Source of the DNA: an uncultured Prevotellaceae bacterium
GTDB lineage: Bacteria; Bacteroidota; Bacteroidia; Bacteroidales; Bacteroidaceae
Assembly (NCBI GenBank): GCA_945787625.1
Contig: CALZJL010000096.1
Coordinates: forward strand, 1-5,480
Direction of reading: 5' to 3'
DNA length: 5,480 nt
How positions within the stretch are numbered: the first letter of the stretch is position 1; every line of letters starts with the position of its first letter. Under the pieces are notes generated by a model. The model had not been told where the DNA came from and ran no database searches. It saw only the letters and a program-made list of their open reading frames with translations. Below are positions 1 to 5,480 of this stretch, piece by piece. The translations under genes were made by a program, and so were the position numbers.

Positions 1-443
1 CCCTCGATAGGGCAGACATTATCCACCTCATCGACGACATAGTTCAGGATATCACCATCATAGAGACTCAGCAAATCACAAGGACGACGCGTCTCCAGAT
101 CAATCATCGCCCAGATACTGCGCGCATAGCCTATCGGAGTCCCCTGCTCATCATGGATAGAGAAATTACGATTCGTAAAGAGTTTCATGACACCCTCCAC
201 CCACGTACGAATAGAGCAATGCTCATACTGCACAGGCATACGCAGCATCTCGACAGACAGGCGGCTCAACACCCAAGTGTGGCGAGTCTCATTGAGCGCA
301 CCAATACCCCACCCCCTACGCTGCGAATGATTTCCCGCAGCGTTGAGCAAATGATTGCCCAGCACACCCATAAAGATACGCCCCGTAAAGTCCACATGAA
401 AAGGCTCGACGTAAATCTCGTGAACATCAACCTTGTCCGTCAT
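1..443 (-). CDS. Acyl-ACP thioesterase (FatA/FatB-like, double hotdog), 5' part only
   Basis: The first 147 codons are present and the gene leaves the window at position 1. The family hydrolyses acyl-ACP to free fatty acid and ACP in the cytoplasm; members are about 245 residues. Visible here is the N-terminal hotdog domain: EPFHVDFTGR (residues 13-22), GVLGNHLLNAAG (27-38), the helix region RRGWGIGALNE (42-52), then TWVLSRLSVEM (56-66) and IRTWVEGVMKLFTNRNFSI (78-96), followed by GYARSIWAMIDLETRRP (105-121). These blocks closely match my memory of Bacteroides acyl-ACP thioesterases. The catalytic Asp/Asn/His residues lie in the second hotdog domain, outside the window, so activity cannot be judged. 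The ATG overlaps the ilvN stop as ATGA and has an AGGAGG seven bases upstream, which fixes the start and suggests coupled translation. Its place in a branched-chain amino-acid operon is conserved in Bacteroidales, but its chain-length specificity and role there are not deducible from sequence. Confidence 0.93.
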   Translation of the reverse strand, partial: MTDKVDVHEIYVEPFHVDFTGRIFMGVLGNHLLNAAGNHSQRRGWGIGALNETRHTWVLSRLSVEMLRMPVQYEHCSIRTWVEGVMKLFTNRNFSIHDEQGTPIGYARSIWAMIDLETRRPCDLLSLYDGDILNYVVDEVDNVCPIE

Positions 444-1258
444 TTCCTCTCCTCCTCACGCTTGGCGATATACTGGTCAAGACGCTCTATCGGCGACTTA
501 GTCACCGCAATACGCCCTGTACGCACGAACTGCAGCACACAGCCGAGGTCATCAAGCTCCTCAAAGAGTCGCAACACATCCTCCGTCACTCCCGTCTTCT
601 CAACAATAGTATAGATAGGATTGACCTCCACATAACGAGCATCATATATACGCACGATACGAGAAATATCCTTGTTAGCAAGCACCTTAGGAGTAGAAAG
701 TTTCAGCAGCGAAGTCTCAAGAATAAAGATCTCATCATCAACGAAGCAATTAGCCTGCAGCACATCAATCTTCTTCTCAATCTGCTTAGTAAGCATCTCC
801 GCCATATCATGAGTACAATAGCAAGTGATCGTATACTTATGAACCCCCGGAGTCGAGCTCGCACAAACATTGAGCGACTCGATATTGACCTGACGCCGCG
901 TAAAGACAGCCGTTATCTGGTTGAGAATACCGGCAAAGTTCTCACTATATATAATTAAGGTATACAACGTAAGCCCATCATGCTGATTGATGATAGCCCC
1001 CTCATGTCCCGAAGTAGAAGGGCGCACCACAGCATTACGCTTAAACGTCTCACGCTGGTCACCCACCTGAGCATCAGCAGCGAGAGTCGCCTTTCGCTGA
1101 CGGGAGAGGCTGCGTTCATACGAGTCACGTTCAATCTTAGCAGCCTCGATCGTAGCAGAATAAAAGCCCTCAAGAGCCTTCAACTGGTCATCACACTTGC
1201 CGCAAGAGTTGCAATCGCCACACTCCGCCGCACCATATTTCTTATCAGTCTTGTCCAT
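440..1258 (-). CDS. ilvN: Acetohydroxyacid synthase regulatory (small) subunit with a Cys-rich N-terminal extension
   Basis: The 272-residue product is the regulatory subunit that activates IlvB and normally confers valine feedback inhibition. The ACT domain spans about residues 97-171: TLYTLIIYSENFAGILNQ (97-114), then FTRRQVNIESLNV (119-131). G110 and N125 align with E. coli IlvH G14 and N29, which are implicated in valine binding, so feedback is probably retained. The C-terminal small-subunit domain (about 175-255) includes ARYVEVNPIYTIVE (207-220) and CVLQFVRTGRIAVT (240-253). Related Bacteroidales subunits are about 180-190 residues. Here about 96 residues precede the ACT domain: C13-x2-C16-x2-C19-x2-C22, then a charged, probably helical stretch (about 24-75) and a linker. 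The extension has no internal Met. The ATG lies 2 bases after the ilvB stop with a GGAGG ten bases upstream, which favours this start over a TTG at residue 98 (965-967). The rest of the protein also has five further Cys (132, 146, 148, 171, 240). Identity is secure; the function of the extension is unknown. Confidence 0.94.
   Translation of the reverse strand: MDKTDKKYGAAECGDCNSCGKCDDQLKALEGFYSATIEAAKIERDSYERSLSRQRKATLAADAQVGDQRETFKRNAVVRPSTSGHEGAIINQHDGLTLYTLIIYSENFAGILNQITAVFTRRQVNIESLNVCASSTPGVHKYTITCYCTHDMAEMLTKQIEKKIDVLQANCFVDDEIFILETSLLKLSTPKVLANKDISRIVRIYDARYVEVNPIYTIVEKTGVTEDVLRLFEELDDLGCVLQFVRTGRIAVTKSPIERLDQYIAKREEERK
451..456 (-). promoter_or_regulatory. Ribosome binding site of the thioesterase gene
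   Basis: AGGAGG on the minus strand stands seven bases ahead of the thioesterase ATG, inside the ilvN codons for the C-terminal Glu-Glu-Glu-Arg-Lys. The position is ideal, but the run of GAG codons would give the same bases by coding alone. Together with the ATGA overlap it fixes the start and suggests re-initiation by ribosomes finishing ilvN. Confidence 0.5.
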
Positions 1259-1260
1259 GA

Positions 1261-2955
1261 TTATTTTACCTCCAAAAGCATCTCATCGACACTTCCGCCA
1301 GGAGGTGTCATCGGTAAGACATTATCTTCAGGCTTTATCGCACACTGCAAGATGTACGGCCCGTCAGTATCGAGCATCTCGCGAATGGCAGCATCAAGTT
1401 CCCCACGCTCCACGACCGTACGGCAAGGAATGTTATAGCCCGACGCAATCTTCTCATAGTCAGGATTAAGCATCGGAGTGAAGCTATACCTCTTGTTGAA
1501 AAACATATACTGCCACTGACGCACATTGCCCAAGAAATTATTATTGAGAAGAATCATCTTGACAGGTATACGATTCTCCATGATAGTACCCAACTCCTGA
1601 ATCGTCATTTGGAAGCCACCATCACCCGCAAACATACACACCGTACGCTCCGGAGCCCCATAGCAAGCACCCATAGCAGCAGGAATACCAAAGCCCATCG
1701 TGCCACATCCACCACTCGTGATGATGCTGCGAGGGAGAGTAAACCTGAAATAACGGCAAGCAAAAAGCTGGTTCTGCCCCACATCAGTGACAAGCACCGC
1801 CTCATGTCTGGCAGCCTCGCTCACCCTGCTCACCACCTCTCCCATGAGAAGCGGTCCCTCAGCAGGGTGCAGAGCAGCATCGATGACCTTATTATACTCC
1901 TTCTCAGCATAAGGCCTAAAGCCCTCAATCCAACTGTCATGACGAGCAGCGTCGACATGAGGGAGAATCTCAGCAAGCGTCTGCCTGCAATCGCCAAGCA
2001 CAGCAAGGTCAACCTTGACATTCTTGTCAATCTCGCTGGGGTCAATCTCAAAATGGATAATCCGAGCCTGACGAGCATAAGTCTTAAGATTTCCCGTCAC
2101 ACGGTCATCAAAACGCATACCCACAGCAATGAGCAAATCACACTGATTCGTCATCACATTAGGCGCAAGATTGCCATGCATACCCAGCATACCCATATTG
2201 AGAGGATGATCCGACGGAGCAGCACTCAATCCCAGCATCGTCTCGCCAAAAGGAATCTGAGCCTTCTCAGCAAGAGCCAGAAGCTCCTCACGAGCCTGCG
2301 CCAGCTCCACCCCCTGCCCCACGAGCATAAAAGGCTTCACACTATCATTGATCATACGCGCCGCCTGCAAGATCACCTCCTCATCGCTGTGAGGCACAGG
2401 ATTATAGCTACGAATGAAATCCACCGTCTGCGGCTCATAGTCAATCAGAGCCGTCTGCGCATTCTTGGCGAAATCCAGCACCACAGGACCAGGTCGGCCG
2501 CTCCGCGCAATATAGAAAGCACGCGCCACAGCCCAAGGAATATCCTCCGCCCTGCGAATCTGATAGTTCCACTTGCTGATAGGCTGAGTCACGCCCACCA
2601 CATCGACCTCCTGAAAAGCATCCGTACCAAGCATCGCCGCCCCCACCTGACCGCAGATAACCACCAACGGCGTAGAGTCAATCATAGCATCAGCAATACC
2701 CGTAATCGTATTCATCGCCCCCGGCCCACTCGTAACAATCGCACACCCCACCCTGCCACTCACACGAGCATAGCCCTGAGCAGCATGCACCGCAGCCTGC
2801 TCATGACGCACCAACACATGATGCAACCTGTCCCTATGATCATAGAGAGCATCGTAAGTAGGCATGATAGCACCCCCCGGATACCCGAAGAGCACATCGA
2901 CCCCCTCATGCTCCAAAGAGCGCATCAACGCCTCCGCACCGCTTATTTTCTCCAT
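1261..2955 (-). CDS. ilvB: Acetohydroxyacid synthase (acetolactate synthase) catalytic large subunit
   Basis: This TPP-, FAD- and Mg-dependent enzyme condenses two pyruvates to 2-acetolactate, or pyruvate with 2-oxobutyrate to 2-aceto-2-hydroxybutyrate, as the first common step to valine, leucine and isoleucine. With the ATG at 2955 the protein has 564 residues, normal for the family. The N-terminal TPP-binding domain has FGYPGG (23-28) and RHEQAAVHAAQGYAR (50-64), where E52 is the expected TPP-activating glutamate. The central FAD-associated domain has MLGMHG (256-261) and GMRFDDRVTG (279-288). The C-terminal TPP domain has GFGIPAAMGA (421-430) and the metal/TPP motif starting G444-D445-G446 and ending at N471-N472. 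VRQWQ with W481 is the residue associated with 2-oxobutyrate preference. A TTG at 2973 would add six residues and overlap ilvD by 8 bases. The ATG was preferred because it starts the usual family N-terminus and lies 10 bases after the ilvD stop. Neither start has a convincing Shine-Dalgarno. No key residue is missing. Confidence 0.96.
   Translation of the reverse strand: MEKISGAEALMRSLEHEGVDVLFGYPGGAIMPTYDALYDHRDRLHHVLVRHEQAAVHAAQGYARVSGRVGCAIVTSGPGAMNTITGIADAMIDSTPLVVICGQVGAAMLGTDAFQEVDVVGVTQPISKWNYQIRRAEDIPWAVARAFYIARSGRPGPVVLDFAKNAQTALIDYEPQTVDFIRSYNPVPHSDEEVILQAARMINDSVKPFMLVGQGVELAQAREELLALAEKAQIPFGETMLGLSAAPSDHPLNMGMLGMHGNLAPNVMTNQCDLLIAVGMRFDDRVTGNLKTYARQARIIHFEIDPSEIDKNVKVDLAVLGDCRQTLAEILPHVDAARHDSWIEGFRPYAEKEYNKVIDAALHPAEGPLLMGEVVSRVSEAARHEAVLVTDVGQNQLFACRYFRFTLPRSIITSGGCGTMGFGIPAAMGACYGAPERTVCMFAGDGGFQMTIQELGTIMENRIPVKMILLNNNFLGNVRQWQYMFFNKRYSFTPMLNPDYEKIASGYNIPCRTVVERGELDAAIREMLDTDGPYILQCAIKPEDNVLPMTPPGGSVDEMLLEVK
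1268..1273 (-). promoter_or_regulatory. Ribosome binding site of ilvN
   Basis: GGAGGT on the minus strand lies within the last codons of ilvB (Leu-Glu-Val), with ten bases between GGAGG and the ilvN ATG at 1258. This matters because it supports translation from the upstream ATG and so the presence of the Cys-rich extension. Shine-Dalgarno motifs are generally little used in Bacteroidetes, so the support is partial. Confidence 0.5.
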
Positions 2956-2965
2956 ATCGTCCAAA

Positions 2966-4804
2966 TCAGTCAATTATTCTAACACCACCCTTGTCAGCAC
3001 TCGCCACACTCTGAGCGTACGCACGCAAAGCCTTAGAAACCACCCTGTCGCGGCGCAAAGGCTGCTGCGGACGAGCAGCAAGCTCCTCCTCAGACAGTTT
3101 CACATTGATACTACGGCTCGGAATGTCGATCACGATGATATCCCCGTCCCTGACCTTACCAATCGCACCCCCACTCGCAGCCTCAGGGCTGATATGCCCA
3201 ATCGAAAGACCGCTCGTGCCGCCAGAGAAACGCCCGTCAGTTATGAGAGCACACTCCCGGCCAAGATGCATAGACTTGATATAACTCGTAGGGTAAAGCA
3301 TCTCCTGCATACCCGGCCCACCCTTAGGACCCTCATGAGTAATCACCACACAATCGCCACTCTTGACCCTGCCGCCAAGAATCCCCTCACAAGCCTCCTC
3401 CTGCGAGTCAAACACCACAGCCGGTCCCTCAAAATGCCACAACTCAGGAGCCACCCCCGCCGTCTTGACCACACAGCCGTCCTCAGCGATATTCCCAAAG
3501 AGCACCGCCATGCCACCATCCTTAGTGTAAGCATGCTCGATGTCGCGAATACAACCATTCTCACGATCCGTATCCAACGACTCCCAGCGAGCACACTGCG
3601 AGCCCATCACCGTCGAGAACTTCCCCCCCGGAGCACTACGGTATATACGATCAGCCTCAGCGTCAACATCATGAGACCCAGAGACAATCCTGCCGTCCTT
3701 GAGAGTAAGCCCCACGATACTATACCTCTCGATATCCTCACCCAGAGTAGCACCATTCACACGTCTGCACCCCAAGTTGAGCAAGTCACCCTTAGCCAAC
3801 TCACCCATGATACCCAGAATACCACCAGCACGATTCTCCTCCTGGATAGAATACTTCTGCCAGTTCGGCGCAAGCTTACACAAGAAAGGCACCCTACGGC
3901 TCAGCCTGTCAATATCAGGCATCGTGAAATCCACCTCAGCCTCCTGAGCCACAGCCAGCAGATGCAAGACCGTATTAGTGCTCGCCCCCATCGCAATATC
4001 CAGCGTCATGGCATTAAGAAAAGCATCGCGCGTCGCAATACTGCGAGGCAAGACACTCTCATCGCCGTCCTCGTAATACGCAAAAGCATTCTTCACAATC
4101 AGACGCGCAGCATCGCGAAACAGCTGTACGCGATTCACATGAGTAGCCAGGATAGAACCATTGCCAGGCAAAGACAAGCCCAAAGCCTCAGTCAGCGAAT
4201 TCATGCTGTTCGCCGTAAACATGCCAGAGCAAGCCCCACACCCAGGACAGGCACACATCTCCACCTCCGCCAGCTCCTCATCGCTCACAGACTTGTCTCC
4301 CCCCTTGATCATCGCCGTGATAAGATCAGCATTCTCCCCCTTATACTTGCCAGCCTCCATAGGTCCGCCACTGACAAACACAGCAGGAATATTCAAGCGC
4401 ATGGCAGCCATCAGCATACCCGGAGTCACCTTGTCGCAATTCGAGATGCAAATCATAGCATCAGCCTTATGCGCATTGACCATATACTCCACACTGTCAG
4501 CGATGATATCTCGGCTCGGCAGCGAGTAGAGCATACCATCATGCCCCATAGCAATACCATCATCAACAGCAATCGTGTTAAACTCAGCAGCATAGCACCC
4601 CAAAGCCTCAATCTCCCGCTTCACTATCTGCCCAATCTCATGCAGATGAGTATGCCCCGGCACAAACTGCGTAAACGAATTCACCACCGCGATGATAGGC
4701 TTACCAAACTGCTCCCTCTTCATTCCCGTAGCCACCCACAAGGCTCTCGCTCCCGCCATACGACGTCCCTCAGTACATACGGCACTTCTGAGTTGGTGTT
4801 TCAT
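2966..4804 (-). CDS. ilvD: Dihydroxy-acid dehydratase, E. coli-like [4Fe-4S] type
   Basis: The enzyme dehydrates 2,3-dihydroxyisovalerate and 2,3-dihydroxy-3-methylvalerate to the corresponding 2-oxoacids. At 612 residues it is close to the E. coli enzyme (616). Motifs are [11 protein letters not shown] (41-51), the Mg region VDDGIAMGH (80-88), [10 protein letters not shown] (121-130) with cluster ligand C123 and the probable carbamylated K125, [17 protein letters not shown] (186-202) with probable ligand C192, [17 protein letters not shown] (491-507), and [17 protein letters not shown] (521-537) with the probable catalytic Ser at 531. The position that carries a third Cys in the [2Fe-2S] class is occupied by the SFTQ segment, as in E. 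coli, so I infer an oxygen-sensitive [4Fe-4S] cluster. It is the first gene of the operon, with the 5' leader directly upstream; the ATG at 4804 gives the standard family N-terminus and has no clear Shine-Dalgarno. The gene contains none of the codons TTA, CTA or TCA, which leaves a spurious open frame on the opposite strand. Apparently complete and functional. Confidence 0.97.
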   Translation of the reverse strand: MKHQLRSAVCTEGRRMAGARALWVATGMKREQFGKPIIAVVNSFTQFVPGHTHLHEIGQIVKREIEALGCYAAEFNTIAVDDGIAMGHDGMLYSLPSRDIIADSVEYMVNAHKADAMICISNCDKVTPGMLMAAMRLNIPAVFVSGGPMEAGKYKGENADLITAMIKGGDKSVSDEELAEVEMCACPGCGACSGMFTANSMNSLTEALGLSLPGNGSILATHVNRVQLFRDAARLIVKNAFAYYEDGDESVLPRSIATRDAFLNAMTLDIAMGASTNTVLHLLAVAQEAEVDFTMPDIDRLSRRVPFLCKLAPNWQKYSIQEENRAGGILGIMGELAKGDLLNLGCRRVNGATLGEDIERYSIVGLTLKDGRIVSGSHDVDAEADRIYRSAPGGKFSTVMGSQCARWESLDTDRENGCIRDIEHAYTKDGGMAVLFGNIAEDGCVVKTAGVAPELWHFEGPAVVFDSQEEACEGILGGRVKSGDCVVITHEGPKGGPGMQEMLYPTSYIKSMHLGRECALITDGRFSGGTSGLSIGHISPEAASGGAIGKVRDGDIIVIDIPSRSINVKLSEEELAARPQQPLRRDRVVSKALRAYAQSVASADKGGVRIID

Positions 4805-4810
4805 GATTAT

Positions 4811-4843
4811 CTATAAACGAGTGTATATTTTTATTTTTTATAG
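4811..4843 (-). repeat. 7-bp perfect inverted repeat in the ilvD leader
   Basis: CTATAAA (4811-4817) and TTTATAG (4837-4843) are perfect inverted repeats with a 19-base AT-rich spacer. They lie in the presumed 5' leader, and the proximal arm ends six bases upstream of the ilvD ATG. In RNA the stem would be weak (mostly A-U), so an operator for a dimeric DNA-binding protein is at least as plausible as a translational hairpin. In AT-rich DNA such a repeat may also be chance. Confidence 0.3.
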
Positions 4844-4869
4844 TTGTCTCAAAAAGTCAGTATCGCGCG

Positions 4870-4900
4870 CAAAGTTACGACATTTTTACATTATAGCCAA
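4870..4900 (-). promoter_or_regulatory. Candidate Bacteroidetes-type promoter of the ilv operon
   Basis: Read on the minus strand, TAACTTTG at 4877-4870 matches the Bacteroidetes -7 consensus TAnnTTTG exactly. Upstream, TTGG at 4900-4897 (19-base spacer) or ATTG at 4901-4898 (20-base spacer) is a 3-of-4 match to the -33 TTTG. The context CGTAACTTTGCG resembles the CGTATCTTTGCA form often seen upstream of Bacteroidales genes. Transcription would begin near 4864, giving a leader of roughly 60 bases before ilvD. No start-site data exist here, so this is a motif call. Confidence 0.6.
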
Positions 4901-4942
4901 TTATTATCTTGCAAAAACTCCCGATTTGTGATAAAAAAGCAT

Positions 4943-4950
4943 TAAATTTG
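4943..4950 (+). promoter_or_regulatory. Candidate -7 element for the plus-strand gene at 4981
   Basis: TAAATTTG matches TAnnTTTG and lies 30 bases before the ATG, so the transcript would have a leader of about 25 bases. The nearest upstream TTTG (4925-4928) is only 14 bases away instead of about 19, so the -33 element is poor. AT-rich DNA can produce this motif by chance, so confidence is moderate to low. Confidence 0.4.
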
Positions 4951-4980
4951 CAAAAAAAATATATCCACAAACCCACGCCC

Positions 4981-5480
4981 ATGCAACAAGAAGAATACCT
5001 CAACCAGTTTGAACTAAACCTCACCCGCACCCTCATCAAAGTACTCACCCAGCAAAACAGACTCTCAGGCACCCTCCTCCCCAGCCCCGACCTCGACGAC
5101 AAGTGGGAAGCCATAGCCGAGCCCTACATTGCCGACGCCGTCAAAGAAATCGCCTCCTACCCCACCGTAGCCCTCGGCTGGATGATGTACATAGGCATGG
5201 CCGTAGCCCACCTTTGGGACATAGACTGGAGCGTCTACGGCAACATCGACCATCTCTACGAATACCTACGCGACAAGCGCGGCTTCGACCGCCTCGACGA
5301 ATACATACGCGAGACCACCCTCGGCATACGCCCCACAGAGCCGGAATACACCCGCCTCGAAGAGCTCGTACGTATGTCCGCCACAATATGTCTGACCCAA
5401 ATCAGACGCGAAGGCATCGAGCCCCAGTCCCCCATGGCATTCCACGTGTTCGTACGCGCCACCCACGCCCTCTACCTCGT
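4981..5480 (+). CDS. Protein of unknown function, probably a conserved Bacteroidales family (3' end missing)
   Basis: An open frame of 166 full codons starts at the first ATG after the AT-rich intergenic region and continues past the right edge without a stop. I do not recognise a characterised function, although the sequence feels like a conserved hypothetical family of Bacteroidales, which is memory only. The product is largely helical in appearance and acidic. It has KWEAIAEPYIADAVKEIA (41-58), a hydrophobic stretch YPTVALGWMMYIGMAVAHLW (60-79) rich in Met and aromatics, YEYLRDKRGFDRLDEYIRE (93-111), and REGIEPQSPMAFHVF (143-157). There is no signal peptide. The 60-79 stretch could be a membrane segment, but acidic and Trp residues follow directly (DIDW), so a buried helix is equally likely. 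Codons end overwhelmingly in C (23 of 31 for residues 30-60), which supports coding and separates it from the G/T-ending minus-strand genes. No Shine-Dalgarno is visible. It is divergent from ilvD, and nothing in the sequence ties it to amino-acid synthesis. Confidence 0.85.
   Translation, partial: MQQEEYLNQFELNLTRTLIKVLTQQNRLSGTLLPSPDLDDKWEAIAEPYIADAVKEIASYPTVALGWMMYIGMAVAHLWDIDWSVYGNIDHLYEYLRDKRGFDRLDEYIRETTLGIRPTEPEYTRLEELVRMSATICLTQIRREGIEPQSPMAFHVFVRATHALYL

Noticed and set aside
153..614. Plus-strand open frame across the ilvN/thioesterase junction
   Set aside because: It is antisense to two well-supported genes, in the frame aligned with the thioesterase, and shows no protein-like features.
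2956..2973. TTG start for ilvB, adding six residues
   Set aside because: The ATG at 2955 gives the usual family N-terminus and avoids overlap with ilvD. The TTG has no better ribosome binding site.
1609..2982. 457-codon open frame on the plus strand opposite ilvB
   Set aside because: It is codon-aligned antisense to ilvB with the same cause, and its His/Arg-rich composition is that of reverse-complemented coding sequence.
2864..4816. 650-codon open frame on the plus strand opposite ilvD
   Set aside because: It is exactly codon-aligned antisense to ilvD and exists because ilvD lacks TTA, CTA and TCA codons. The product is Arg/His/Ser/Thr-rich low-quality sequence with no recognisable motif, while ilvD matches its family throughout.
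4843..4858. GTTGTCTCAAAAAGTC, which vaguely recalls ends of some Bacteroidetes insertion sequences
   Set aside because: There is only one copy, with no partner terminal repeat, target duplication or transposase remnant in the window, and the resemblance rests on memory alone.
4805..4870. Leader-peptide attenuator, T-box or riboswitch ahead of ilvD
   Set aside because: The presumed leader has no ATG, no run of Val/Leu/Ile codons, no T-box sequence and no GC-rich terminator followed by a U-tract.
4692..4931. Plus-strand 79-codon frame ending in the intergenic region
   Set aside because: It begins antisense within ilvD and ends in AT-rich non-coding DNA with abrupt composition change and no motif.
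4909..4956. Direct repeat of TTGCAAAAA (4909-4917 and 4948-4956)
   Set aside because: It is nine bases of mostly A in an AT-rich region, easily expected by chance, with no further copies.
4875..5114. Minus-strand 79-codon frame covering the intergenic region and the start of the plus-strand gene
   Set aside because: It runs across the promoter region, is antisense to the C-ending coding frame, and has no recognisable content. The other minus-strand frames at 5065-5466 are rejected for the same reason.

Overview
The window comes from a bacterial chromosome, most likely an anaerobic member of the Bacteroidales. Three things point there: the gene order ilvD-ilvB-ilvN-acyl-ACP thioesterase, which from family knowledge is a typical Bacteroidales arrangement; TAnnTTTG-type -7 elements in place of a sigma70 -10/-35 pair; and the close resemblance of the thioesterase to Bacteroides proteins. 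I cannot name the genus with confidence.

Layout: a compact minus-strand operon reads from right to left. ilvD (4804-2966), ilvB (2955-1261), ilvN (1258-440) and the first 147 codons of an acyl-ACP thioesterase gene (443 to the left edge) are separated by +10, +2 and -4 bases. The ATGA overlap between ilvN and the thioesterase gene suggests coupled translation. A 176-bp AT-rich divergent intergenic region (4805-4980) holds candidate promoters for the operon and for a plus-strand gene. That gene begins at 4981, runs off the right edge, and encodes a protein of unknown function.

How the genes work together: IlvB (catalytic) and IlvN (regulatory) form acetohydroxyacid synthase, the committed step of valine/isoleucine/leucine synthesis. 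IlvD dehydrates the dihydroxyacid two steps later. The intervening reductoisomerase, IlvC, is not in the window and would be expected just beyond position 1, after the thioesterase gene. The thioesterase has no obvious role in amino-acid synthesis. It may link branched-chain 2-oxoacid supply to fatty-acid release, but that is inference.

The most unusual item is IlvN. It carries a N-terminal extension of about 96 residues ahead of an otherwise ordinary ACT-domain regulatory subunit. The extension opens with a C-x2-C-x2-C-x2-C cluster (residues 13-22), followed by a charged, probably helical stretch. This looks like a metal or iron-sulfur sensing or redox module attached to the feedback subunit, in an operon whose dehydratase belongs to the oxygen-labile [4Fe-4S] type. 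No mobile elements, CRISPR arrays, tRNA or rRNA genes were seen.
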